From contig CAWEGB010000011.1 in the NCBI GenBank assembly GCA_963808545.1, positions 1-64,000 of the forward strand: DNA of 64,000 nt. Direction: 5' to 3'. A program made the position numbers and the translations under genes. Positions 33,580-42,592 of this stretch are shown here, piece after piece. Below the pieces are notes generated by a model. It saw only the letters and a program-made list of their open reading frames with translations. It was not told the DNA's origin and did no database searches. How positions within the stretch are numbered: position 1 is the stretch's first letter; each line of letters begins with the position of its first letter. Origin of the DNA: JACVRW01 sp963808545. Its GTDB lineage: Bacteria > Actinomycetota > Thermoleophilia > Solirubrobacterales > Thermoleophilaceae.

Positions 33580-35100
33580 ATGCTCGCCGCGATCGCCACG
33601 TTCGCCCTCGAAGGGGTGCGCAGCCACGAGGTCACCGTCGAGGTCGACGTCAGGCGCGGGTTGCCCACCTTCACGCTCGTGGGCCTGCCCGACCGCGCCA
33701 TCCGCGAGTCCCGCGAGCGGGTGCGGGCGGCGCTGCTCAACTCCGCGCTCGAGTTTCCCGGCCAGCGGATCACGGTCAACCTCGCGCCCGCGCACGTGCG
33801 CAAGGCGGGACCGAGCTTCGATCTGGCGATCGCGGTGGGCGTCATGGTGGCCAGCGGGCAGGTGCCGGCCGAGGACCTGGCCGACTGCGCGCTGGTGGGA
33901 GAGCTGTCGCTCAGTGGCGAGATCCGGCCGGTGCGAGGAGCGCTGGCGGCGGCGCTGGGGGCGCGCTCGGCAGGCTACGGCCGCCTGCTCGTCCCCTGCT
34001 CGAACGGGCCGGAGGCCGCGCTGGTGGAGGGAGTGGACGTGGCGGGCATCCCCACGCTCGGGCGGCTGGCCGAGATGCTCCACGGCGACTGGGAGGCGGA
34101 GCCGGTGGCACCCGCCGCGTCGCCCTCGGGAGAAGCCGGTACCGCGCTCGACCTGGCCGACGTGCGCGGCCAGGAGGACGCCAAGCGGGCGCTCGAGATC
34201 GCCGCGGCTGGAGGCCACAACCTGCTCATGGTCGGTCCGCCGGGCGCCGGCAAGACGATGCTCGCCCGACGGCTGCCGGGGATCCTGCCGCCGCCGGGCT
34301 TCGACGAGGCGCTCGAGATCACCCAGATGCACAGTGCGGCGGGTGTGGGAGCGGGGCAACTGGCGACCGAGCGGCCGTTCCGGGCGCCCCATCACACGAT
34401 CTCGCCCCAGGGTCTCGTGGGCGGCGGGCCCACCCCCCGCCCGGGCGAGATCACGCTCGCGCACCGCGGCGTGCTCTTCCTCGATGAGCTCCCCGAGTTC
34501 GGCCGCGCGGCCGTCGACGCGTTGCGGCAGCCGCTGGAGGAGGGGCTGGTGGAGATCATGCGCGGTCAGCGCACGCTGGTCTTTCCGGCCAACGCAATCG
34601 TCGTGGCCGCCTGCAACCGCTGTCCGTGCGCGCGGCCTGAGAACGACTGCACGTGCACGGCCCTCGAGCTCGGCCGCTATCAGCGGCGCCTCAGCGGTCC
34701 GCTGGTGGACCGGATCGACCTGATCTGCCAGGTCGAGGCCGTGCCCGCGGTGGAGCTGGTCGACGCGCAACGCACCTCCCTCACGCGCTCGGCCGCGATC
34801 AGGCAACGGGTGATCACCGCACGGGAGCGCCAGCGCACGCGGCTCGCCGGCACGCGGGCGCTCTGCAACGGGGACATGGACGGCCGCCTCACCCGGCGGC
34901 AGGTGCCGCTGGACGCGGAGCTCGTGCAGCGGCTGCTCGCGCTGCGCAGCAGGATCGACCTGAGCGGCCGGGGCCACGACCGTGTGCTTCGGGTGGCGCG
35001 CACCGTCGCCGATCTCGATGGCCGCGAGCGCGTGGGCACCCAGGACCTGGACGAGGCGCTCTCCTATCGCCTCGACGGCTGGCAGCGGGTGGCGGCGTGA
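33580..35100 (+). CDS. comM: ComM/YifB family AAA+ ATPase (Mg-chelatase-like)
   Basis: A 506-residue AAA+ helicase-type protein linked to natural transformation in other bacteria. The N-terminal Lon-protease-like fold (LAAIATFALEGVRSHEVTVE) precedes Walker A GPPGAGKTM, Walker B LFLDELPEF and the sensor VVAACNRCPCARPENDC. The four Cys near 345-360 may bind zinc. ATG at 33580 was chosen over GTG 33541. First gene of a coupled comM-dprA-yraN operon. Confidence 0.92.
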   Translation: MLAAIATFALEGVRSHEVTVEVDVRRGLPTFTLVGLPDRAIRESRERVRAALLNSALEFPGQRITVNLAPAHVRKAGPSFDLAIAVGVMVASGQVPAEDLADCALVGELSLSGEIRPVRGALAAALGARSAGYGRLLVPCSNGPEAALVEGVDVAGIPTLGRLAEMLHGDWEAEPVAPAASPSGEAGTALDLADVRGQEDAKRALEIAAAGGHNLLMVGPPGAGKTMLARRLPGILPPPGFDEALEITQMHSAAGVGAGQLATERPFRAPHHTISPQGLVGGGPTPRPGEITLAHRGVLFLDELPEFGRAAVDALRQPLEEGLVEIMRGQRTLVFPANAIVVAACNRCPCARPENDCTCTALELGRYQRRLSGPLVDRIDLICQVEAVPAVELVDAQRTSLTRSAAIRQRVITARERQRTRLAGTRALCNGDMDGRLTRRQVPLDAELVQRLLALRSRIDLSGRGHDRVLRVARTVADLDGRERVGTQDLDEALSYRLDGWQRVAA

Positions 35101-36203
35101 TCGACTGCTGCGAATGCTGTCTGCGCCGCGCCTTCCTCCTGGCTCACCTCGCGCCGCGCATCGCGGGCCTGCTCGGGAAGCGGCGGCCGCGGGCCGGCGG
35201 ACTGCTGGCGCTCGGCGACAACCAGCTGATCGCGGCGGTGGCCGGGCCTCGCTCCGGGCGGGCGCATGCGTTTCTCGAGAGCTTCGACGGCGCCGGCCGG
35301 CGTGCAGCGCTCCTGCGTGACGAGGTCACCGCGGTCTGCCGGCACGCCGGGTCATATCCGAAGCCGCTCCTTGAGCTCGACGATGCTCCGGCCGTGCTGT
35401 TCGGCCTGGGCCGTGCAGACGCGCTCGAGGCTTTCGGCCGTGGGCCGGCCGTGGCCCTCGTCGGCGCACGACGAGCCAGCCCGTACGGCACGGAGGTCGC
35501 CTACGCCCTCGGTCGCGGGCTGGGCGCGGCGGGCGTTCCGGTCGTCAGCGGCCTGGCACTCGGGATCGACGGCACGGCGCATCGCGGCTGTCTCGACGGG
35601 GGCGGCCTGCCCATCGCCGTGCTGGCCTGCGGGCCCGACGTGGTCTATCCACGCCGCCACCGCAGCCTCCACGCCCGGGTGCGCGTGGCAGGCATGGTCC
35701 TCTCGGAGCTGCCCCCGGGCACCGAGCCGTTCCTGTGGAGCTTTCCTGCGCGCAACCGGATCATGGCCGCCCTCGCGCAGCTCACGGTGGTGGTCGAGGC
35801 CGCTCAGCCCAGCGGGAGCCTGATCACGTCGGAGTTCGCCCGGGATCTCGGTCGCTCCGTCGCCGCGGTGCCGGGCAGGGTCACCTCGTCGGTCGCCCGC
35901 GGAACCAACGAGCTCCTGAAGGACGGCGCGATCCCCGTTACCGGCACGGCCGATGTGCTGGACGAGCTCTTCGGTGTGGGCGTCCGCGAGCCCGTGCCGG
36001 TCGCCGCGGCGAGGCCGGCCGAGCCGGAGGACCTCTCGCTGCGCTCGGTGCTGGCGGAGGCCGAGCTGGGCTCCTCGGTCGAGGCGATCGCGAGCACCAC
36101 CGGCATGGCGGTGGCGAAGGTGCGGGCGGCACTGGGACGCCTCGAGGCCGAGGGCTACCTGGTGCGCCGGGACCTGGGCGGCTGGGAGCGTGCGGCGTGG
36201 TGA
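35097..36203 (+). CDS. dprA: DNA processing protein DprA
   Basis: Protects incoming single-stranded DNA and loads RecA during transformation. Rossmann-like core with VALVGARRASPYGTEVAYAL, VVSGLALGIDGTAHRGCLDG, PARNRIMAALAQ and SVAAVPGRVTSS. The C-terminal 60 residues are a winged-helix-like domain (IASTTGMAVAKVRAALGRL). The GTG start overlaps the comM TGA as GTGA. Residues 1-20 include CCECCLRR, a Cys cluster not usual in DprA, which may be a metal or redox site or may simply be N-terminal variation. Confidence 0.92.
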   Translation: MIDCCECCLRRAFLLAHLAPRIAGLLGKRRPRAGGLLALGDNQLIAAVAGPRSGRAHAFLESFDGAGRRAALLRDEVTAVCRHAGSYPKPLLELDDAPAVLFGLGRADALEAFGRGPAVALVGARRASPYGTEVAYALGRGLGAAGVPVVSGLALGIDGTAHRGCLDGGGLPIAVLACGPDVVYPRRHRSLHARVRVAGMVLSELPPGTEPFLWSFPARNRIMAALAQLTVVVEAAQPSGSLITSEFARDLGRSVAAVPGRVTSSVARGTNELLKDGAIPVTGTADVLDELFGVGVREPVPVAAARPAEPEDLSLRSVLAEAELGSSVEAIASTTGMAVAKVRAALGRLEAEGYLVRRDLGGWERAAW

Positions 36204-36631
36204 CGGCGTCCCGCGAACCTGGCCGGGATCCCCGCCGCGATCTCGGCGCACGGGGCGAACGGCTGGCGGCCGATCATCTGGAGGCGCTCGGGCTCGAGGT
36301 GATCGACCGCAACTTCCGCACCCGGCTGGGTGAGATCGATCTGGTGGCCCGCGACCGGCGCTTCCTGGTCTTCTGCGAGGTCAAGACGCGCCTGCTGCGC
36401 GGCGGTGCACGGGGCCGCCCGGTTGGCCGGGCGCCCCAGGACCCTCTGGGTCCTCTGTCGGCGGTCGGTCCGCGCAAGCGCCGTCAGGTCAGGACCATGG
36501 CCCGCGCGTGGCTCACGGCGGCGGCCCGCGACGGTCCGGCCCCTCCCGAGATCAGGTTCGACGCCATCGGCATCTGGCTCGACGACCGCGGCCGGCTCGT
36601 GGAGCTGGAGCACGTGGAGGGAGCGTTTTGA
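36200..36631 (+). CDS. YraN family endonuclease-like protein
   Basis: A 143-residue protein of the UPF0102/YraN family. The PD-(D/E)xK-like core is visible: GEIDLVARDRRFLVFCEVKTR. Arg/Gly-rich insertion GARGRPVGRAPQ precedes the C-terminal RKRRQVRTMARAWL helix. GTG overlaps the dprA TGA as GTGA (a second GTG one codon earlier is possible). Cellular role unproven; linked to DNA uptake genes by position. Confidence 0.88.
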   Translation: MTASREPGRDPRRDLGARGERLAADHLEALGLEVIDRNFRTRLGEIDLVARDRRFLVFCEVKTRLLRGGARGRPVGRAPQDPLGPLSAVGPRKRRQVRTMARAWLTAAARDGPAPPEIRFDAIGIWLDDRGRLVELEHVEGAF

Positions 36632-36678
36632 GCCGGTTGGCCGACGAGCGCCGGCCGGCCTGCTCGGCAGCGGGGCTT

Positions 36679-36750
36679 CGCGTCCCGCCCGGGCTGCGCG
36701 TCCCGCCCGGGCTGCGCGTCCCGCCGGCCGCTGCGTCCCGCCCGCGGCTG
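36679..36750 (+). repeat. 18-bp GC-rich tandem repeat, two perfect and two degenerate copies
   Basis: CGCGTCCCGCCCGGGCTG occurs at 36679-36696 and 36697-36714, followed by two diverged copies. The array lies in the gap downstream of yraN, just before the folded element, and starts about 48 bases after the yraN stop. The unit is itself partly self-complementary (CCCGGG). Read directly. Confidence 0.75.
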
Positions 36751-36777
36751 CGCGGCTCTCCGGGCGCCCACGATTTC

Positions 36778-36910
36778 CTGGGGGAAGGGAATGAAGCTGT
36801 CGAGTTTGTGCCGCTCTGGAGGCATAAGTCGACACCCAGGGGGCTGTGACGCTCTGTTCGTCTACAGGGCGAACAAGTCGCCAGACCCCCAGTCGAGTCC
36901 CCTTCCCCAG
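36778..36910. ncRNA. candidate structured RNA or hairpin element in the convergent yraN-rnhB gap
   Basis: Sequence between 36778 and 36910 folds on paper into a closed three-way-like structure. P1 pairs 36778-36789 with 36900-36910 (11 bp, one bulge). P2 pairs 36799-36812 with 36821-36833 (13 bp, one bulge, eight-base loop). P3 pairs 36839-36843, 36846-36850 and 36856-36860 with 36886-36890, 36877-36881 and 36870-36874 (15 bp in three segments). CGCTCTG occurs in the P2 loop and again in P3. The base pairing is nearly symmetrical on both strands, so the transcribed strand is unknown. Known families checked from memory (tRNA, SRP, tmRNA, 5S, common riboswitches) do not match. Could be an ncRNA, mobile-element end or bidirectional terminator. 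The full 385-base gap 36632-37016 has no convincing gene. Confidence 0.45.
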
Positions 36911-37016
36911 CCAACCGGACCACGTCCCAGCCCGTCGCACAGGCCCGAGCGGAACGCAGAGCCGTGATTGCGGCGGCGGCCCCGGCGATCGGGAGCGGCA
37001 GCCCCGAGGCGCTACC

Positions 37017-37781
37017 TCAGCCCTCGAGGGCCAGCTGCGTGTAGGCGATCGACTGGAACGACATGCGGTGAAGCGGCGAGATGCCGTTCTGGCGGATCGC
37101 GGCGCGGTGCTCGGGAGTGGAGTAGCCGACGTTGGTCTCGAAGTCCCAGTCCGGGTGGCGCTCCGCGGCGCGCCGCATGTAGCGGTCGCGGCTGACCTTG
37201 GCCAGGACGGAGGCCGCGGCGATGGCGGCGCTGCGGCAGTCGCCGTCGATCACCGCTCGCTGCTCGAAGCCGAAGGCCGGGACGTTGAAGCCGTCGACGA
37301 GGCAGATCGTGCCGTCCCGCGCCACGCCCAGAAGCGCCGTGCGCAGCGCTTCCAGGTTCGTGTTGTGGAGTCCCCGGGAGTCGATGCCGCGCACGCAGCG
37401 CGTGACGATCACCGAGCGCGAGGCGGCGCGCATCACGAGCGGGTAGAGCTCCTCGCGTGCCTCAGCGGTGTGCTGCTTCGAGTCGTTGAGCTTGGACAGC
37501 GCCCGCCGGTCCGACAGCGTCAGCCGCTCCAGGTCGAACAGCACGGCGGCGGCCACCAGGGGCCCGGCCAGCGAGCCCCGCCCGGCCTCGTCGGCGCCGG
37601 CCACGTAGCGACAGTCGAGATCCCGGTCGAAGGCGAACAGGCGCCGTCCGGTGCCGGTGCGGCGCTTCATGCGGGCGCGGCGCCGCTGTGCCCTGCTCGC
37701 CGACCCTCCGCGGCCGGTGGCCGGGCCGCCCTCGGCGGGCGGCTGGTCCGGCGGCGTGTCGGCAGGCTCGGGGCTCCCCAC
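37017..37781 (-). CDS. rnhB: ribonuclease HII
   Basis: Removes ribonucleotides from DNA. Type 2 RNase H with VAGADEAGRGSLAGPLVAAA (Asp, Glu), LNDSKQ, LVDGFNVPAFGF (Asp) and the C-terminal Asp in VSRDRYMRRAAERHP. The first 40 residues are Pro/Gly/Arg-rich and variable, so translation may start at the internal Met of MKRRTGTGRRLFAFD (residue 38). Last gene of the ffh-to-rnhB run in this orientation. Confidence 0.93.
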   Translation of the reverse strand: MGSPEPADTPPDQPPAEGGPATGRGGSASRAQRRRARMKRRTGTGRRLFAFDRDLDCRYVAGADEAGRGSLAGPLVAAAVLFDLERLTLSDRRALSKLNDSKQHTAEAREELYPLVMRAASRSVIVTRCVRGIDSRGLHNTNLEALRTALLGVARDGTICLVDGFNVPAFGFEQRAVIDGDCRSAAIAAASVLAKVSRDRYMRRAAERHPDWDFETNVGYSTPEHRAAIRQNGISPLHRMSFQSIAYTQLALEG

Positions 37782-37919
37782 TGGCGGCCGATCATAGGAC
37801 CGGGCACGGCGGAATCGAGAAGCGGGGCTGGCGACAAGGCGGGTCCGGACGGGAACACAGGTTGACGCTGTTATGGAACCACAACCCGTGTTCGCGCCGG
37901 CGAAGCGAGCCTGCGGCCG

Positions 37920-38534
37920 CTACAGGAGCCCGACGCGCCCGGGCGGCCAGTAGGTCATGAAGGCCTTCCCGATGATCCATTTCTTCGGCACGGGCCCCCA
38001 CTCGCGGCTGTCCGCGGACTCGCCGCGGTTGTCGCCCATCATGAAGTAGTGATCCTCGGGGACGGTGATCTCTCCGGGCAGGTTGCAGATCCCGCAGTTC
38101 GCGTCGAGCCGCGCGAAGCTGCCGTCCTGGCGCCGGCCGTTGATGTAGACGGCGCCGTCCACCACCCTCAGGCGGTCGCCGGGCAGGCCCACCACGCGCT
38201 TGATGAAGTTGGTGTCGGAGCGCTCCGGCGTGGGCTCGGGGCAGGCGGTGTCCGAGGGATGTTGAACGCCGCAGGTGTTGGTGTCAGCGCCGGCCGGCGG
38301 CTTGAAGACCACCACGTCGTTGCGGCCCGGGTCGCCGAAGCGGAAGCTCACACGATCCACCAGCACCCGCTGGCCCACCTCCAGGGTCGGCACCATCGAT
38401 TCGCTCGGAATCCGAAACGGCTTGACGAGAAAAGCCTGGATGCCGAGAGCGAGCCCGAGCGCGACCACCACGATCGTGACCAGCTCGACGAGCGATCCGC
38501 GCGTGCTCTTCTCCTTGCTGGTGCTGCGCGCCAC
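37920..38534 (-). CDS. lepB: signal peptidase I
   Basis: Cleaves Sec signal peptides outside the cytoplasmic membrane. The single N-terminal anchor LVTIVVVALGLALGIQAFLV is followed by PFRIPSESMVPTL (nucleophile Ser), FIKRVVGLPGDRL (catalytic Lys) and MGDNRGESADSREWGPVP. An insertion with two Cys pairs (NTCGVQHPSDTACPEP and NCGICN) may form disulfides. Lies 30 bases downstream of rplS and 138 bases upstream of rnhB; the spacer 37782-37919 contains nothing recognised. Confidence 0.94.
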   Translation of the reverse strand: MARSTSKEKSTRGSLVELVTIVVVALGLALGIQAFLVKPFRIPSESMVPTLEVGQRVLVDRVSFRFGDPGRNDVVVFKPPAGADTNTCGVQHPSDTACPEPTPERSDTNFIKRVVGLPGDRLRVVDGAVYINGRRQDGSFARLDANCGICNLPGEITVPEDHYFMMGDNRGESADSREWGPVPKKWIIGKAFMTYWPPGRVGLL

Positions 38535-38564
38535 CCTGAGCCCTGTCAGGCTTCCGCCCGCGCC

Positions 38565-39212
38565 CTACGACTTGTCGCCGGCCTGGGCCTCGCCGCCGGC
38601 TTCGGTGGCGGCGGCCTGAGCATCGGGATCGTCCGGCGCGTCGGCGGGCGGTTCCTCGGCGGACGGTTCCTCGGCGGAATCGCCGTTGCCCTCGGGAGTC
38701 GCAGAAGTCTCTGCCGTGTCGCCACCGGCGGCCGCGCCATTGCCGGCCTCGGCGTCCGGCTCGGCCTCGGCCTCCGCCACGGCGCTCTCCTCGGCCAACT
38801 CCTCCTCGCCGGGACGAGGGGCGTCGTCCGGGAGCATCGCGCCAGGCTCGACGGTGGCGGCCTCTCCGCTCCAGCGGCGCTCGCGCACACGCGAGGCGCG
38901 TCCGACCCGGTCACGCAGGTAGTAGAGCTTGGCTCGGCGCACGTCGCCGCGCGCCGCCACCTCGATGCGCTCGATCTTCGGGGAGTGCAGGGGGAACGTG
39001 CGCTCCACCCCCACGCCGAAGGACTGCTTGCGCACGGTGAAGGTCTCCCGTGCTCCGGAGCCCTGGCGCTTGAGGACGACGCCCTCGAAGACCTGGGTCC
39101 GGCGCCGCGTGCCCTCCACGACCTGGAAATGCACGCGCACTCGGTCACCTGCCTGGAAGGCGGGAACGCGGCGCAACTGAGCGCGCTCGATGCTGTCGAT
39201 CAGGCCGGACAT
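38565..39212 (-). CDS. rplS: 50S ribosomal protein L19 with long acidic C-terminal tail
   Basis: The ATG at 39212 gives MSGLIDSIERAQLRRVPAFQ, the standard L19 opening; the longer frame is a shadow. The globular L19 fold ends near residue 115 (YYLRDRVGRASRVRERRW). About 100 more residues rich in Ala, Glu, Gly and Pro follow (EELAEESAVAEAEAEPDAEA and similar), giving 215 residues against about 115-120 in most bacteria. The tail probably projects from the ribosome. Preceded by a hairpin at 39254-39279. Confidence 0.93.
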   Translation of the reverse strand: MSGLIDSIERAQLRRVPAFQAGDRVRVHFQVVEGTRRRTQVFEGVVLKRQGSGARETFTVRKQSFGVGVERTFPLHSPKIERIEVAARGDVRRAKLYYLRDRVGRASRVRERRWSGEAATVEPGAMLPDDAPRPGEEELAEESAVAEAEAEPDAEAGNGAAAGGDTAETSATPEGNGDSAEEPSAEEPPADAPDDPDAQAAATEAGGEAQAGDKS

Positions 39213-39253
39213 GAGTGAGTGAGGGCTTCGTCTGCTTCGGGAGGCACAAGAAA

Positions 39254-39279
39254 GCGCGACCTCCCGGGAGCCGTCGCGC
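39254..39279 (-). terminator. hairpin with U-tract-like tail between trmD and rplS
   Basis: GCGCGAC/GTCGCGC forms a perfect 7-bp stem around a CTCCCGGGAG palindrome. On the minus strand it is followed by TTTCTT. It sits 42 bases before the L19 start. It may terminate trmD transcripts or, as in L19 autoregulation elsewhere, attenuate rplS. Seen directly; role inferred. Confidence 0.55.
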
Positions 39280-39327
39280 CTGGGGCGCAATGGTAGCGAC
39301 TCCTCCACCACCCCTGCCCGCGAATAC

Positions 39328-40008
39328 TCAGGATTCGCTGCGGCCGCGCTCGCTGCTCTGTGCCAGGCGCCAGTCCCGAATGCGAGCGTGGTCACCCGAG
39401 AGCAGGACGTCGGGCACGGTGTGGCCGTGCCAGTCGAACGGCCTCGTGTAGTGCGGATACTCGGGTGATCCGCCGAGCGCGGGACTGAAGGACTCCTCGA
39501 CCGCGCTCTGATCGTGCCCGAGGGCCCCGGGGAGCTTGCGCATCACCGCGTCGCAGACCACCATGGCGGCCAGCTCCCCGCCCGCGAGCACGTACGGGCC
39601 GATCGAGACGACGTCGGTGGCCAGGTGATCGTGAACGCGCTCGTCGAAGCCCTCGTAGCGCCCGCACAGCACGGTGAGCTCCGGCTCGGCGGCGAGCTCG
39701 GTGGCCAGCGCGTCGTCGAAGCGCCGGCCGCCCGGCGACAGCGCGACGATCCGCCGGCGCGGGCGCAGCTCGAGCGGATCGGCCCCGTAGCGCTCGCGCA
39801 GCGCGGCCTCGACGACGTCCACCCTGATCACCATGCCGGCCCCACCGCCGTAGGGGGTGTCGTCCACCTGACCGGCCGTCAGGGGGGTCGACGCACGGAG
39901 ATCCACGAGCGACATGCTGTGGCCCAGCGCGAGCGCATTGGCCACGTGGCGCTGCTCGCGAAACCAGGCGAACCAGGCCGGAAACAGCGTGATCACGTCG
40001 ATGTTCAT
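39328..40008 (-). CDS. trmD: tRNA (guanine37-N1)-methyltransferase
   Basis: Methylates G37 next to the anticodon. 226-residue SPOUT enzyme: MNIDVITLFPAWF at the start, DDTPYGGGAGMV, the knot residues LCGRYEGFDERV and SIGPYVLAGGELAAMVVCDAV. The ATG overlaps the rimM stop as ATGA. Confidence 0.95.
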   Translation of the reverse strand: MNIDVITLFPAWFAWFREQRHVANALALGHSMSLVDLRASTPLTAGQVDDTPYGGGAGMVIRVDVVEAALRERYGADPLELRPRRRIVALSPGGRRFDDALATELAAEPELTVLCGRYEGFDERVHDHLATDVVSIGPYVLAGGELAAMVVCDAVMRKLPGALGHDQSAVEESFSPALGGSPEYPHYTRPFDWHGHTVPDVLLSGDHARIRDWRLAQSSERGRSES

Positions 40009-40436
40009 CCGAGAAAGGCCTGGTTTACCCGGATCTCGCGGGCGTCGAGATCAATCGCCTCGATGGCGTCGGACACGAGCGGCACGAGCTGGCCGTTGTC
40101 GAGCTCGAGCACGCTGCAACTCGGGCCGTCGAGGACCCTCGCCACCTTGCCGGCCCCCGGCACGGCGCAGCCGACCAGGTCGGAGGCCAGCCACTCCCCC
40201 TCCTCCAGCTCTTCGTCCACCAGGATCAGCTCGGTGCGCAGCGGCCTGGGATCGTCCACCCCGGCGAGGCGGATCAGCGGCCGCTCGTCGGTGCCGGCGC
40301 GGCGGTCGACCTGGTGGCCGGATCCCGCCACCACCACCTGCGTGCCCAACGGGAGCGCGTGTCGCGCCCAGTCCACGCGAAAGCTGCCGTCCAGCCCGTG
40401 CGGCTTGCCGACCCGGCCGGCGGTGACCAGCGTCAA
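40005..40436 (-). CDS. rimM: 16S rRNA processing protein RimM
   Basis: 30S assembly factor acting on the S19/head region. VTAGRVGKPHGLDGSFRVDW is the typical N-terminal RimM barrel, LGTQVVVAG and LVGCAV are the middle and PRC-barrel parts. At 143 residues it is shorter than most RimM proteins (about 170), largely in linker regions. Translationally coupled to trmD. Confidence 0.9.
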   Translation of the reverse strand: MTLVTAGRVGKPHGLDGSFRVDWARHALPLGTQVVVAGSGHQVDRRAGTDERPLIRLAGVDDPRPLRTELILVDEELEEGEWLASDLVGCAVPGAGKVARVLDGPSCSVLELDNGQLVPLVSDAIEAIDLDAREIRVNQAFLG

Positions 40437-40666
40437 TCGACGACGTCGACGAGCACGCGGTTGCCCTGCCGAACCGCGGCGGCCTTCATGACGGTGCGCA
40501 GAGCGGCCACGGTGCGCCCGCCCCGGCCGATCACCTTTCCGGCGTCGTCGTCGGCCACCTGCAGTTCGAGAACGACCGTCCCGTCGTCCTCCTCGAAGGA
40601 TTCGACGCTCACCTCGTCCGGATGGTCGACGAGCGACCGGGCGAGATAGGCGAGCAGGTCCTCCAC
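40433..40666 (-). CDS. khpA: KH-domain RNA-binding protein
   Basis: A 77-residue single-KH protein of the KhpA/YlqC type. The RNA-contact loop is GKVIGRGGRTVAAL, matching the GXXG consensus. Usually forms part of a conserved gene pair with rpsP upstream and rimM downstream, as here. Likely a global RNA-binding protein; targets unknown. Confidence 0.93.
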   Translation of the reverse strand: MEDLLAYLARSLVDHPDEVSVESFEEDDGTVVLELQVADDDAGKVIGRGGRTVAALRTVMKAAAVRQGNRVLVDVVD

Positions 40667-41209
40667 TTACGCGGAGTCGGAGTCCGCCGGCTCGTCCGCG
40701 TCGGCGGAGTCGTCGGGCACCGGAGCGCCGGCGGCCTCATCGGCGGCCTCGCGCGGCGGCGCGCCCTCGCTCGGAGGCTCGATGACGGCGTCGTCGCCGG
40801 AGATGTCCTCGCCGGGCGGCCCCTGCTCTTCCCCGGGCGGCTGCTGCTCCTCGCCGGGGGCCTCCGCCTCCGTGGCGGGCTGCTGCTCTTCCGCCTCGGG
40901 GGCCTCCTCCGCCGGCGGCGGCGGCTGGGGCAGCGGCGGTGCGGCGGAGGTCTTCGGGTCGGCGGTCAGACCCTTGGCGTGCGCCTTGACCAGCTGCTTG
41001 ACCGTACCTGTGGGCTGGGCGCCGCGGGCGACCCAGTGCTGGAAGCGCTCCTCGTCGATGAGGATCGTCGACGGGTCGGTCTGCGGGTTGTAATGCCCGA
41101 TCGTCTCGATGAAACGGCCATCGCGCGGCGAGCGCTGGTCGGCGACGACCACACGCCAGATCGGATTCTTCTTGCTCCCCACGCGGGTGAGACGGACTCG
41201 AACGGACAT
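40667..41209 (-). CDS. rpsP: 30S ribosomal protein S16 with long acidic/proline-rich tail
   Basis: Globular part (residues 1-80) is typical: MSVRVRLTRVGSKKNPIWRV, GRFIETIGHYNP, then IDEERFQHWVARGAQPTGTV. The remaining 100 residues are low-complexity Pro/Glu/Ala/Asp (PPLPQPPPPAEEAPEAEEQQ, PGEEQQPPGEEQGPPGE). Total 180 against about 80-100 in most bacteria. The tail is probably disordered and exposed. Same operon as L19, which has a comparable tail. Confidence 0.93.
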   Translation of the reverse strand: MSVRVRLTRVGSKKNPIWRVVVADQRSPRDGRFIETIGHYNPQTDPSTILIDEERFQHWVARGAQPTGTVKQLVKAHAKGLTADPKTSAAPPLPQPPPPAEEAPEAEEQQPATEAEAPGEEQQPPGEEQGPPGEDISGDDAVIEPPSEGAPPREAADEAAGAPVPDDSADADEPADSDSA

Positions 41210-41223
41210 ACGACCGGGAGAGG

Positions 41224-42552
<1,329 letters not shown>

Positions 42553-42566
42553 CAGTCTCTGAGGCT

Positions 42567-42580
42567 AGCCCACGTGGGCT
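42567..42580. promoter_or_regulatory. 14-bp perfect palindrome upstream of ffh
   Basis: AGCCCACGTGGGCT lies 15 bases before the ffh ATG in the 40-base gap after the SPFH gene stop. A perfect palindrome with central CACGTG could be an operator for a dimeric regulator or the stem of a terminator/processing site. Seen directly; function unknown. Confidence 0.4.
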
Positions 42581-42592
42581 GCAACCCGGCGC

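Noticed and set aside
36778..36910. Interpretation of the folded element as a tRNA or tRNA-like gene
   Set aside because: The outer helix resembles an acceptor stem, but there is no T-arm, D-arm or anticodon arm of proper size.
36791..36967. Small frame starting MKLSSLCRSGG with a GGAAGGGA ribosome-binding-like sequence
   Set aside because: It lies entirely within and beyond the folded element, and its composition is Pro/Ser/Arg-rich with no conserved pattern. The ribosome-binding match is part of the outer helix.
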